Assembly (NCBI GenBank): GCA_036271315.1
Contig: DATBAV010000018.1
Location: forward strand, 1 to 64,000
Direction of reading: 5' to 3'
DNA from: VRUE01 sp036271315
GTDB lineage: Bacteria > Actinomycetota > Thermoleophilia > Solirubrobacterales > 70-9
DNA: 64,000 nt
In this document: positions 49,225-57,157 of the stretch, in pieces
How positions within the stretch are numbered: the stretch's first letter is position 1
Layout of the letters: each line of letters opens with the position of its first letter
Program-made: the position numbers and the translations under genes
Notes under the pieces: model-generated
Database searches by the model: none
What the model was told of the DNA's origin: nothing
Seen by the model: the letters and a program-made list of their open reading frames with translations, nothing else

Positions 49225-49976
49225 GCGGCGGGGCCTCGGCATCGGTGCGGCTCGAGGCTCAGGCTCCGCCTGTCGCGCCGGCGAGCTCGGGCTCGGTTTC
49301 CGGCCTGGTAGCTGCGGAAGCGTTCCCGCTCAGCCTGGAGGGGATCCATAAGCGTTGGCGCAAGGACCAGGCGCCGATCCTCGATGGCGTCGACCTGAGG
49401 TTGGACCTGGGGACCAAGACCTGGATCGGGGGTCGCAACGGCGCCGGCAAGACGACCCTGCTGCGCATCGCGGCGGGGCTGATCGACCCGGACCAGGGCC
49501 GGGTCCACGCCTGGGGATTTGGCCCGCACGACAAGCGATCCCGTTACCACCGCCTGGTCGCCTTCCTGCCCGCCGGCGATCGCGGCCTCTACGCTCGGCT
49601 CTCGGTTCGCCACCAGCTTCGCTTCTGGGCGGGAATGGCGATGATCGACTCCGCCGTCAGGGAAAGCAGGGTCGAGGAGACGATCGACGCCTTCGACCTG
49701 CGCGAGTTGGCCGACCAGCGGGTCGACCGGATGTCGATGGGGCAGAGGCAGCGGGTGCGGATCGCGATGACCTTTCTGCCCGAGCCCGAAACCGTCCTCC
49801 TCGACGAGCCACTGACCAGCCTTGACTTGGAGGGCGCAGTGGTCCTCGATCGGGCGATCGACCGGCTGATCGATCGCGGCGGCGCCCTGCTCTGGTGCTC
49901 GCCCAGCGGCGATCACCCCGAGCACGAGTTCGACAGCGACTGGCTGCTCGAAGCGGGAAGGCTGGTGGCACTGTGA
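49221..49976 (+). CDS. ABC transporter ATP-binding protein, lasso cluster
   Basis: 251 residues. Walker A GGRNGAGKTT (70-79), signature MSMGQRQRVR (171-180, where MSMGQ stands for LSGGQ) and Walker B TVLLDEPLTSLD (191-202). A 30-residue Ala/Ser-rich extension precedes the domain. With the ABC-2 permease that follows it forms a two-component exporter, probably for the mature peptide and for self-protection. The usual lasso exporter is a fused ABC protein (D), so the split ABC-2 form is a difference. Overlaps the kinase gene by four bases. Confidence 0.9.
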   Translation: MSGGASASVRLEAQAPPVAPASSGSVSGLVAAEAFPLSLEGIHKRWRKDQAPILDGVDLRLDLGTKTWIGGRNGAGKTTLLRIAAGLIDPDQGRVHAWGFGPHDKRSRYHRLVAFLPAGDRGLYARLSVRHQLRFWAGMAMIDSAVRESRVEETIDAFDLRELADQRVDRMSMGQRQRVRIAMTFLPEPETVLLDEPLTSLDLEGAVVLDRAIDRLIDRGGALLWCSPSGDHPEHEFDSDWLLEAGRLVAL

Positions 49977-49989
49977 GCGAGGGTGCTTC

Positions 49990-50799
49990 ATGAGTGAGCT
50001 GCGCGGCTCGGCACATGCCTTCCGGGAAGTGCTCGCCCGCGACCTGCGGGTCTACCTCTCCTACCGCAGCCGCCTCGCCAGCCAGGCCCTGACTTCGATC
50101 TTCAGCCTCACCCTCTTCTACTACGTCTCCCAGCTCGTGCACGTGAGCGGCTTTGACTCGCCGGGCGCCTACTTCGGCTTCGTCATCGTCGGCATCGCCC
50201 TCGTCGGCGTTCTCTACTCCTGCTTCTCCGTCGCCGACACGGTCAGGCAAGAGCTGATCGCGGGCACCTTCGAACGCCTCGTGCTCTCGCCGTTCGGCCC
50301 GGTTCGCAGCGTCATCGCGATGGCCGTATTCCCCTTGATCTACGCGTTCGCGATGGCCACCCTCACCCTGGCGGTGGGCTGGGCCGTCTTCGACCTACAG
50401 CTGCACTGGCAGACGGTTCCGCTGGCGATTCCGGCGATGGCGCTGGCGCTGCTGGCGTTCCTTCCCTTCGGCCTCGCCTTCGCGGCGCTGACCGTCGTGA
50501 TGAAGCAGGGCAACGTCGGCACGAGCTGGGTGATCGCCCTGATCTCGATCGTCGGCGGCCTCTACTTCCCGATCACGCTGCTGCCGGAATGGGTCCAGAC
50601 AGCGGCCAAGTTCCAGCCGTTCACGCCGGCGACCGAAATGCTTCGACACCTGCTCGTCAACAGCCCCCAGGCGACCTCGGCACTGGTGACGATCGCCAAG
50701 GTCGCCCTCTTTGCCGCGGTCCTGCTGCCGGTCTCGATCTGGGCTCTGCGGCGGGCGATCCGCGAGGGCCAACGGCGGGGGACCATCATTGAGTACTGA
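49990..50799 (+). CDS. ABC-2-type permease, lasso cluster
   Basis: 269 residues with six membrane spans: a start at RSRLASQALTSIFSLTLFYY, AYFGFVIVGIALVGVLYSCF, then FPLIYAFAMATLTLAVGWAV, IPAMALALLAFLPFGLAFAA, SWVIALISIVGGLYFPITLL and a last span after ATSALVTIAKVALFAAVLLP. The cytoplasmic coupling region reads TVRQELIAGTFERLVLSPFG, typical of ABC-2 (DrrB/NodJ-like) permeases. Pairs with the ATPase 14 bases upstream. Likely exports the lasso peptide. Confidence 0.88.
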   Translation: MSELRGSAHAFREVLARDLRVYLSYRSRLASQALTSIFSLTLFYYVSQLVHVSGFDSPGAYFGFVIVGIALVGVLYSCFSVADTVRQELIAGTFERLVLSPFGPVRSVIAMAVFPLIYAFAMATLTLAVGWAVFDLQLHWQTVPLAIPAMALALLAFLPFGLAFAALTVVMKQGNVGTSWVIALISIVGGLYFPITLLPEWVQTAAKFQPFTPATEMLRHLLVNSPQATSALVTIAKVALFAAVLLPVSIWALRRAIREGQRRGTIIEY

Positions 50800-50817
50800 G
50801 GGGAGGGAGGAGTCAAA

Positions 50818-51132
50818 ATGAGCGAAGAAGCGGTTTCCCTGCGAGCTCCGTTCGCCGGGGCAAAGGTGATCGTTCCTCAGCACGTCGTCCACCGCAGCTT
50901 CCCGTCGGAGACCGTGGTGCTCAACCTGAAGACGGGCAAGTACCACGGCCTCAACCCGACCGCCGGGGCGATGCTCGACGCGCTCGATAGCACCGGGTCG
51001 GTCGCCGATGCCAGCGCTGAGGTCGCGGACAGGTTCGAGCTCTCGCAAGAGAGGGTCGAAGAGGACGTCTGCCGTCTCTGCGAGGCCCTGCTCGAGCGTG
51101 GACTGATCGGGCTCGACAACGAGGGTCAGTGA
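50818..51132 (+). CDS. PqqD-family RRE protein (lasso B1)
   Basis: 104 residues. QHVVHRSFPSETVVLNLKTG and KYHGLNPTAGAMLDAL are the PqqD-like winged-helix domain that binds RiPP leader peptides (RiPP recognition element). VADRFELSQERVEEDVCRLC follows as the second helical part. In lasso systems this B1 protein presents the precursor to the B2 protease. A good GGAGG site (50808-50812) precedes the ATG; the stop overlaps the B2 start as GTGA. Confidence 0.92.
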   Translation: MSEEAVSLRAPFAGAKVIVPQHVVHRSFPSETVVLNLKTGKYHGLNPTAGAMLDALDSTGSVADASAEVADRFELSQERVEEDVCRLCEALLERGLIGLDNEGQ

Positions 51133-51554
51133 GGAGGATGCCGCCAGGTCGCCCGCTCGCGCCGTTGGCGCGAGCGCGGCTGGGCTTGGAGATAGTCGCC
51201 GCCTACGCCCGCGCCAACCTGGAGCTGCGCCGGGTGCCGATCGAGGAGGTGGTGGCGCGCCTGCGGGTGGCCGAGTCCTCGCCGGGCAGCGCGGACGATG
51301 CTGCTGAGCTGGAGGAAGCAAGGCGCCTGGGCGGCGCGGTCGTTCGTACGCTGCGCTTTCTTCCCGGCGACACCAGGTGCCTGCGCCGCTCGCTTGTCGT
51401 CGTGCGCCTGCTCGCCCGACGGGGGATCGCGGCTCGGCTTGTGATCGGCGCCCGAACCGCCCCCGATTTTCTCGCCCACGCCTGGGTCGAGCACGATGGC
51501 GTGCCCGTCCTCTCCCCGCTTGACGGTAGCTTCGGGCGCCTGGTCGAGCTCTGA
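51129..51554 (+). CDS. lasso peptide leader protease B2 (transglutaminase-like)
   Basis: 141 residues from a GTG that overlaps the B1 stop. The cysteine-protease triad of the family is in order: Cys84 in GDTRCLRRSL, His117 in FLAHAWVEHDG, Asp132 in SPLDGSFGRL. It removes the leader from the precursor after B1 binds it. The spacing between B1 and B2 and their separate coding match the split-B type of actinobacterial lasso clusters. Confidence 0.93.
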   Translation: MRRMPPGRPLAPLARARLGLEIVAAYARANLELRRVPIEEVVARLRVAESSPGSADDAAELEEARRLGGAVVRTLRFLPGDTRCLRRSLVVVRLLARRGIAARLVIGARTAPDFLAHAWVEHDGVPVLSPLDGSFGRLVEL

Positions 51555-51557
51555 GCT

Positions 51558-52496
51558 GTGGCTTCCTCCACGTGGGCGACGATGTTTGGCCTCGACCTGC
51601 GGCTGCCGGGGTCGCTCACCTGGCTGGCGGAGTCCGGGACCGGCCCAACCGGCAGGCCGGTAGAGCTGTCCGTGGGGACGGAGGCCGATTCGGAATGGCT
51701 GGGGGACGCCACTCCGATCTCCGACGAACGGACCGAGGACGGCGCGGTTCTCTTCCAGATCGCGCGCGGCGAGCGCGGATACGGGTTCTCCGGGCCGCGC
51801 TACGGGACCGCGGTCGTCTCCCCTGAGGCATCCCACGTTTGGGGGGCGCCCGGCGACGGCGGGATGGAGGACTGGCAGCGCTTCCTGGTCGCGCAGGTGC
51901 TTCCCTTCGCCGCCGTCCTCCGTGGCCTCGAGGTGTTCCATGCCAGCGCCGTCGCTATCGACGGCGACGCGGTCGCTTTTCTTGGCCCTTCGGGCGCCGG
52001 CAAGACATCGATCGCGATCGCGCTCTGCCGCTTGGGCGCCTCCTTCCTCACCGACGACGTGCTGGCGATCGAGCGCGACGGGGAGCGCCTGCTCGGCCAC
52101 CCCGGGGCGCCCGTGGCGGGCATCGCCAGCGAGGAGGTCGAGCGCCTGCGCAGCCGCCGATCGCTCGATGACGCCACGGTCCTTAGCAGCGGTCCGCGGG
52201 AGGCTGTGGTTCGGGTGAGGCCACAGCGGGACCCGGTGCCCCTGAAGGCGATCTTCGTTCTCGATCGCCGCCCCGAGGCACCCCCGGAGCCGCGCTTCGA
52301 GCCGGTGATCGAGCCCCAGGTGCTGCTGTCGGCGACCTTCAACCTCGTGCTGCTCGACGGGCCCCGGCTGGAGGCGTTGCTCGACGTCTGCTCGCTGGCC
52401 GCCGGCGGCATGGTGGAGAGGGTGGTGGTGGGCCGAGAGGTCGATGCGTCGACCCTCGCCGAGGCGCTGGCCGAGCGGATCGGGGCCCCAGGGTGA
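51558..52496 (+). CDS. HprK-like kinase 2 of the lasso cluster
   Basis: 312 residues from GTG. His128 in LEVFHASAVAI, P-loop FLGPSGAGKTS (Lys149), Asp166-Asp167 in SFLTDDVLAI and the later GHPGAPVAGI match the same fold as kinase 1; the numbers of the key residues are identical. It lies between B2 and the cyclase and overlaps the latter as GTGA. Two such kinases in one cluster is unusual. Either may phosphorylate a serine of the peptide, act on an intermediate, or have become regulatory. Confidence 0.82.
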   Translation: MASSTWATMFGLDLRLPGSLTWLAESGTGPTGRPVELSVGTEADSEWLGDATPISDERTEDGAVLFQIARGERGYGFSGPRYGTAVVSPEASHVWGAPGDGGMEDWQRFLVAQVLPFAAVLRGLEVFHASAVAIDGDAVAFLGPSGAGKTSIAIALCRLGASFLTDDVLAIERDGERLLGHPGAPVAGIASEEVERLRSRRSLDDATVLSSGPREAVVRVRPQRDPVPLKAIFVLDRRPEAPPEPRFEPVIEPQVLLSATFNLVLLDGPRLEALLDVCSLAAGGMVERVVVGREVDASTLAEALAERIGAPG

Positions 52497-54346
52497 GACA
52501 TCTCTTGCTTGGGGCCTTCGATGCCCCCGCTCGCTGCGGGCTCAGCGTTTCCTACGACGGGCCGCGGTCCGACGAGCGCGATGTGCTCTGCCTGCTCGAC
52601 GGGCACCTCGACAACGGCGCCGAGATCGCGGCCGAACTGGGTCGGGCCGGGGCAGCGGGCGCCGCGGCGACCCTCCTGGCGGAGGGGTACCGGCGTTGGG
52701 GCTTGGGCTTGCCGAGCCGGATGCGCGGCGATTTCGTCCTCCTCGTTTGGGATCGGGAGAAGTGCGAGGGCCTGATCGCCCGCGATCAGCTGGGAGCGAG
52801 GCCGGCTTACCTGCACCGGGAATCCGGCGTCCTTCGCTTTGCCAACGAGCTGCAGCCGCTGCTCGCCGCGCTGCCCCGGCGGCCGCGGCCCGACCGGGCG
52901 GGGGTGGCCCACTGGATCACCGCCAGCAGCCGGCCGGGTACCGGGACCCTCTACGCCGGGGTCGAGAGGCTGGGCGCCGGGGAGATGGTCGTCCTCGAAC
53001 CGGGCGGTGCCCGCACGACCCGCTACTGGGAGCCGCGCTACGAAGAGCCGCTGGACGTTGCGGCGGACGAGCTCGCCGAGCGGGTGCACGAGGGGCTCAG
53101 GGTTGCCGTCGGGCGCCGCCTTGCCGCCGACGCTCCCACGGGCGTTCTGCTCAGCGGCGGCCTCGACTCCTCCGCGGTGGCCGCGGTTGCCGTCGAGGTC
53201 GGTGGGGGCGACCGAGTCCGCGCCTGCTCGGCCTCGTTTCCCGACCACCCGGTCGCCGACGAGGCCGAGCTGATCGCCGGCCTGCGGGAGAGCCTGGGGC
53301 TGGCAGGGCCCCTTGTTGAGGGAAGGGCGAGCGGCCTGGTCGAGAGCGCGCTCGCGTACACGGCGGCGTGGGGGGTGCCGCTGCTTGGCTGGGGGGACTT
53401 CTGGACTCTGCCGCTGCTGCGGGCGGCCGCCGGCGAAGGGGTCGTCAACGTGCTTGGCGGCGACGGCGGCGATGAGCTCTTCGGCCCCCGACAGAACCTG
53501 ATCGCGGAGGCCCTTCGGCATGGTCGCCCCCGACAGGCGATGGCAGTGGCCGGCGCGCTGCCCGGCGCCGGGCCCCACGTTCCACGACGGGACGTGGCGG
53601 CGATGCTGGCCTCGCAGGCATTGCTGGCGCTGCCGCGGCGCCTCCACGGGCGGGTACTGGAGTGGCGGGAGAGAGGGCGGCGACCGGGTTGGCTTCACCC
53701 CTCGACCGCTCGGGCGCTGCGCGAGACCGATGACCCCGTCGCCTGGAAGCGGCTGGACGGTCCGCTCTGGTGGGCGGACGTCGCCCACGGCATCGCCCAT
53801 GGGCTGGACGAGGCGGGGATATTCGAGCACCAGCGCAACCGCGCGGCGATGGCGGCGGTGGAGGCCCGCCACCCCTTGCTCGACCTCGACCTCGTCGGCC
53901 TCTGCCTGAGGCAGGCACCGGCGGCAACCCTCGATCGCCGCTTCACGCGTCCTGTCCTGAGGCAGAGCGTCGCCGGGCTGGTGCCCGACGCCGTGCGGCT
54001 GCGCTCCGGCAAGGCCCGGTTCGAGTCGCTGGTGGTCGACTGCCTCACCGGGGCGGAAATGGCGACCGTGCGCAGCTTGCTCACCGATCCCGAAGCCGCG
54101 ATCCGGGAGTACGTGGACCAGGAGCGGTTGGAGCGGGAGCTGCTCGACGGAGTGGGCGACCTCGAGCCGGGCTCTTTCCACTGGATGTGGCTGGTCTGGC
54201 GACTGTTCACGGCGGAGGTCTGGCTGCGCTCCGAGGCCTCCGGTCTACAACTTTTTCCCACCTTGACCGGGTGCAACGAAAGATCGAAAATCCCGTCCAA
54301 TCTGATGGTTGACACGCTCAACCAGAAAAGGAGCTCGCGTCAATGA
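52493..54346 (+). CDS. lasso peptide cyclase C (asparagine-synthetase-like)
   Basis: 617 residues from GTG. The N-terminal glutaminase-like domain lacks the usual Cys2 (MRHLLLGAF), as in lasso cyclases that use no ammonia. The C-terminal ATP-pyrophosphatase motif is LLSGGLDSSAVAAVA (SGGLDS 221-226), then VVNVLGGDGGDELFGPRQN. It activates the Asp side chain as AMP ester and joins it to the new N-terminus to close the ring. The stop overlaps the precursor start as ATGA. Confidence 0.93.
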   Translation: MRHLLLGAFDAPARCGLSVSYDGPRSDERDVLCLLDGHLDNGAEIAAELGRAGAAGAAATLLAEGYRRWGLGLPSRMRGDFVLLVWDREKCEGLIARDQLGARPAYLHRESGVLRFANELQPLLAALPRRPRPDRAGVAHWITASSRPGTGTLYAGVERLGAGEMVVLEPGGARTTRYWEPRYEEPLDVAADELAERVHEGLRVAVGRRLAADAPTGVLLSGGLDSSAVAAVAVEVGGGDRVRACSASFPDHPVADEAELIAGLRESLGLAGPLVEGRASGLVESALAYTAAWGVPLLGWGDFWTLPLLRAAAGEGVVNVLGGDGGDELFGPRQNLIAEALRHGRPRQAMAVAGALPGAGPHVPRRDVAAMLASQALLALPRRLHGRVLEWRERGRRPGWLHPSTARALRETDDPVAWKRLDGPLWWADVAHGIAHGLDEAGIFEHQRNRAAMAAVEARHPLLDLDLVGLCLRQAPAATLDRRFTRPVLRQSVAGLVPDAVRLRSGKARFESLVVDCLTGAEMATVRSLLTDPEAAIREYVDQERLERELLDGVGDLEPGSFHWMWLVWRLFTAEVWLRSEASGLQLFPTLTGCNERSKIPSNLMVDTLNQKRSSRQ

Positions 54347-54525
54347 AAAGCAACGAGACGATGATGGCTTACGGACAGCCCACCATCGTGGACTACGGGG
54401 ACCTGCAGGAGCTGACGGCTGCATGCCTCGGTGGCAGCGGCGGAGACGCGGGCTACCCGGGCCAGGTAGGTGGCTACACCGTTGGTATCAGCAACCCGGC
54501 GGCTGGGTGCAAATCCAACCCGTAG
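54343..54525 (+). CDS. lasso peptide precursor (A)
   Basis: 60 residues, last gene of the operon, coupled to the cyclase by ATGA. The leader has Tyr10-x-x-Pro13 (YGQPTIVDYGDLQELTA), Gly19 and Leu24-Thr25, the pattern needed for B1 recognition, with Thr at the position two before cleavage. Cleavage after Ala26 gives a 34-residue core starting ACLGGSGGD, so Ala1 and Asp9 can form a nine-residue ring. Cys2 (ring) and Cys30 (tail) could form a disulfide. Core Ser residues are 6, 24 and 32. Alternative cleavage one residue later would give Cys1-Asp8. Confidence 0.88.
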   Translation: MKSNETMMAYGQPTIVDYGDLQELTAACLGGSGGDAGYPGQVGGYTVGISNPAAGCKSNP

Positions 54526-54600
54526 CCACCACGCAGATCTGATTCACCTCCTTCGAGGTCGGCCGTCTCGGTCGACTGGCGAGGAGTTCTACATATTTGT

Positions 54601-54626
54601 CCAAAAAGTAACGGCTTGCTTTTTGG
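54601..54626. repeat. inverted repeat after the lasso precursor gene
   Basis: CCAAAAAG (54601-54608) and CTTTTTGG (54619-54626) are exact reverse complements around ten bases, 75 bases after the precursor stop. It could be an attenuator, a first terminator or a regulator site; it precedes a stronger hairpin at 54649. Confidence 0.5.
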
Positions 54627-54648
54627 CGAAGAAGTAACCAAGCAACCT

Positions 54649-54688
54649 GTACGGCCAGCGAATTCGATTCGCTGGCCGTACGCATTTT
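54649..54688 (+). terminator. strong intrinsic terminator of the lasso operon
   Basis: A 15-bp perfect stem (arms GTACGGCCAGCGAAT at 54649-54663 and its complement at 54667-54681) with a TCG loop, followed by GCATTTTG. It is the clearest intrinsic terminator in the window and ends the operon that began near 47468. Confidence 0.8.
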
Positions 54689-54796
54689 GTGACGTGTGAA
54701 TGCCTTCGAAAGGGTGAGTTTTCCTCCGTCCTGGGCAGCCTCACATAAAAGTCATTGAGAGCAAAAGAAATGCGGCGGCGATGGCGTTGGCGCGGC

Positions 54797-55495
54797 ATGA
54801 CGAAAACGGTGACCAACGGATATGAGCGGCCTTGGTCCCCGGCTCACGACGACTCGCTCTCCGCTGTGGTTGTCGGCAGCGGGGTGCGGAGTGAGCTCGC
54901 CGGGGAGATTCTGAAGAGCCAGGGGTGGGAGACCGCTGCTTGTGAGGCGGCCGGCGAAGTCTCCCTGGAGAGCGATCCCGCGGCCCTGGTCGTTCTCGTC
55001 GAGAAATCGCTTGTGGAGGGCGTGCGCAAGATGAAGCTGCTGGGCCCCGCGCCCGAGCGCCCTCCCGTCATCGTGGTCTGCGAGGCGATCCGGCCGGGGG
55101 AGATCCGCATCGCCCTCGGCGCCGGCGTCATGGGCGTGGTTCTCTCTGGGGTGCTCGGGTCGACTCTCGTCCCCTGCGTGGCCGCAGTCTGCGCCGGCCA
55201 GGTGTGTGTGCCGAAATCGCAGGCGCGCCAGGTCGAGGCGGCCTCGCTTTCGGCCCGCGAGCGGCAAATCCTCGGCTTGGTGGTGATGGGTTACATGAAC
55301 AGCGAGATCGCCGTTCAGCTCACCGTCGCGGAAAGTACGGTGAAGAGCCACCTCTCCTCCGCCTTTACGAAATTGGGAGTGAAATCCCGTCACGAGGCGG
55401 TCGATCTCATCCTCGACTCGGAGCGCGGCCTCGGCATGGGCATCCTCAGCCTGGGCGGGGAGCCGATCGAGGGTGTGGGGAGCTCTTCTGGATGA
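54797..55495 (+). CDS. LuxR/NarL-type regulator with degenerate receiver
   Basis: 232 residues from ATG 54797; earlier in-frame starts are ATG 54770 and TTG 54755, and no ribosome-binding site decides among them. The N-terminal domain (SAVVVGSGVRSELAGEILKS...) resembles a response-regulator receiver but the usual Asp pair and phospho-Asp are not evident. The C-terminal HTH is standard: SLSARERQILGLVVMGYMNS, EIAVQLTVAESTVKSHLSSA. Coupled by ATGA to the sugar transferase, so it probably controls the polysaccharide genes. Confidence 0.85.
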   Translation: MTKTVTNGYERPWSPAHDDSLSAVVVGSGVRSELAGEILKSQGWETAACEAAGEVSLESDPAALVVLVEKSLVEGVRKMKLLGPAPERPPVIVVCEAIRPGEIRIALGAGVMGVVLSGVLGSTLVPCVAAVCAGQVCVPKSQARQVEAASLSARERQILGLVVMGYMNSEIAVQLTVAESTVKSHLSSAFTKLGVKSRHEAVDLILDSERGLGMGILSLGGEPIEGVGSSSG

Positions 55496-57006
55496 CGGGA
55501 AGCCTCGGCACGCGCCACGAGTCAGGAAGCGCGCCGTCCGAGTCGGCTGCCGAATACGTCGGTAAACAGCGCGACCGCGCGCCGCTGCGGCTGATCGACG
55601 CGACGGCTGGGAGCGGGTACCCGACCGGCCCCAACCTCCTCGCCGACCAGCTGCTGCGGCGCTCGCTGCTCGTCGCCGACGTCTCCGCCTGCGTGGCGGC
55701 GATCGTCACGATCTCGCTCGTCTCGGGCCGGTCCCTGCAGGTGACCTGGGTCGGCGTCGCCGGGCTGTTCGCGCTCTGCCTCGGGGCCAAGATGTTCGGC
55801 CTCTACGACCGCGACGAGACGGTCCTGCGCAAGACCACGCTCGACGAGGCCCCCAAGCTCTTCCAGGTGGCCACGCTCGGCGCGCTCTGCACCTGGTTGG
55901 CGGGCGGGTTCGTGATCGCCGGCGCCCCGTTGAGCCGCGGCGAGGGGCTGCTGTTCTGGGGGATGCTGATCGTCTTTCCGGTGCTCGCCCGCGCCGCCGC
56001 GCGCTCGCTGGCGCTCAACGCGGCACCCGCCGAGCGCTGCCTGCTGGTCGGCGACGGCGACGCGGCGAAGACGATCCGCGCCAAGTTCTCCGATCACCAC
56101 GGCGTCAAAGCCGACCTGGTCGCTCACCTGGATCCGAGCGATGTGGCCAAGTGGTCCGCCGACGCCGTTTCCGCCCCGCGCCTCTCGGAAATTCGCGAGC
56201 TCGGTCGCTCGCTCCACATCCAGCGAGCGATCATCGCCTCCGACTGCGTCGATCCCGGCCAGATGCCCGACCTGATCTGCACCCTGAAGACGGTTGGGAT
56301 CAAGGTCAGCGTGCTGCCGCGGCTGCTCGAGGTCGTCGGCTCCTCGGTCGAGTTCGACGACCTTCACGGGGTGACGATGATGGGAATCAAACGCTTCGCC
56401 CTGACCAGGTCCTCGACCCGGGTCAAGCGCGGCTTCGATCTCCTCGCGACCGTGATCGGCATGGTCGCCGTGGCGCCGCTGTTCGCCCTGATCGCGATCG
56501 CGATCAAGCTCGACAGCCGTGGGCCCGTCTTCTTCCGCCAGCGCCGGGTCGGCCGCCACGGCGAGCACTTCGAGGTACTCAAGTTCCGCACCATGGTCGA
56601 CGGCGCCGACGCGATGAAGGAGTCGCTGCGGGACCGCAACGAAGCGCAGGACGGCCTCTTCAAGATCGCCGACGACCCGCGGATCACGCGAGTGGGCAGC
56701 CTGCTGCGCAAGACCGCCCTGGACGAGCTGCCGCAGCTGGTCAACATCCTCAAGGGCGAGATGAGCCTGGTCGGGCCGCGACCGCTGGTCGTCGACGAGG
56801 ACCAGCACGTCACCGGCTGGTACCGGCAGCGACTCGAGCTCACGCCGGGGATGACCGGGCCCTGGCAGATCCTCGGTCCCGCCCGGGTGCCGCTGCGCGA
56901 GATGGGCGCGATCGACTACCTGTACGTGGCGAACTGGTCGCTCTGGGGCGACCTCAAGATCCTCTTGCGCACGATTCCCCACGTGCTGGCGCGGCGGGGG
57001 CTCTGA
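55492..57006 (+). CDS. polyprenyl-phosphate sugar-1-phosphate transferase (WbaP/CpsE-like)
   Basis: 504 residues from ATG 55492. N-terminal membrane spans (about 4-5, residues 50-160), a Rossmann-like middle domain (AERCLLVGDGDAAKTIRAKF), then the bacterial sugar transferase domain: TRVKRGFDLLATVIGMVAVA, DSRGPVFFRQRRVGRHGEHF, VLKFRTMVDGADAM, RKTALDELPQLVNILKGEMS and LVGPRP. It loads the first sugar phosphate on undecaprenyl phosphate to start exopolysaccharide repeats. The gene begins the polysaccharide locus; upstream LuxR gene overlaps by four bases. Confidence 0.93.
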   Translation: MTGSLGTRHESGSAPSESAAEYVGKQRDRAPLRLIDATAGSGYPTGPNLLADQLLRRSLLVADVSACVAAIVTISLVSGRSLQVTWVGVAGLFALCLGAKMFGLYDRDETVLRKTTLDEAPKLFQVATLGALCTWLAGGFVIAGAPLSRGEGLLFWGMLIVFPVLARAAARSLALNAAPAERCLLVGDGDAAKTIRAKFSDHHGVKADLVAHLDPSDVAKWSADAVSAPRLSEIRELGRSLHIQRAIIASDCVDPGQMPDLICTLKTVGIKVSVLPRLLEVVGSSVEFDDLHGVTMMGIKRFALTRSSTRVKRGFDLLATVIGMVAVAPLFALIAIAIKLDSRGPVFFRQRRVGRHGEHFEVLKFRTMVDGADAMKESLRDRNEAQDGLFKIADDPRITRVGSLLRKTALDELPQLVNILKGEMSLVGPRPLVVDEDQHVTGWYRQRLELTPGMTGPWQILGPARVPLREMGAIDYLYVANWSLWGDLKILLRTIPHVLARRGL

Positions 57007-57143
57007 GGTGAGCGCGGGGAGGCCTTTTCGGCATCGCTCAGGGCGGCCATTCGGCAGGCGGCGAGGACGACGGTGATCGTCAGCAGCCAGAGGCAGGCGA
57101 TCAGCGCGATGGCGATGGTCAATAGGTCGGGCAAGGAAACCAC
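56916..57143 (-). CDS. possible small membrane protein antisense to sugar-transferase 3' end
   Basis: 75 residues from GTG 57143. One membrane helix (LLTIAIALIACLWLLTITVV) with CRMAALSDA after it; third codon positions in the 57007-57143 part are mostly G/C, as in true genes. The last 30 residues lie on the opposite strand of the sugar transferase gene and are basic. It is divergent from the aldo/keto reductase gene with 14 bases between. Possibly real; otherwise chance. Confidence 0.4.
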   Translation of the reverse strand: MVSLPDLLTIAIALIACLWLLTITVVLAACRMAALSDAEKASPRSPQSPRRASTWGIVRKRILRSPQSDQFATYR

Positions 57144-57157
57144 TCTCTCTAGGGCCG

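Noticed and set aside
51800..54181. 793-codon minus-strand open frame through the lasso kinase and cyclase genes
   Set aside because: High-GC antisense shadow: low-complexity, no motif, and the plus strand carries clear kinase and cyclase signatures with coupled starts.
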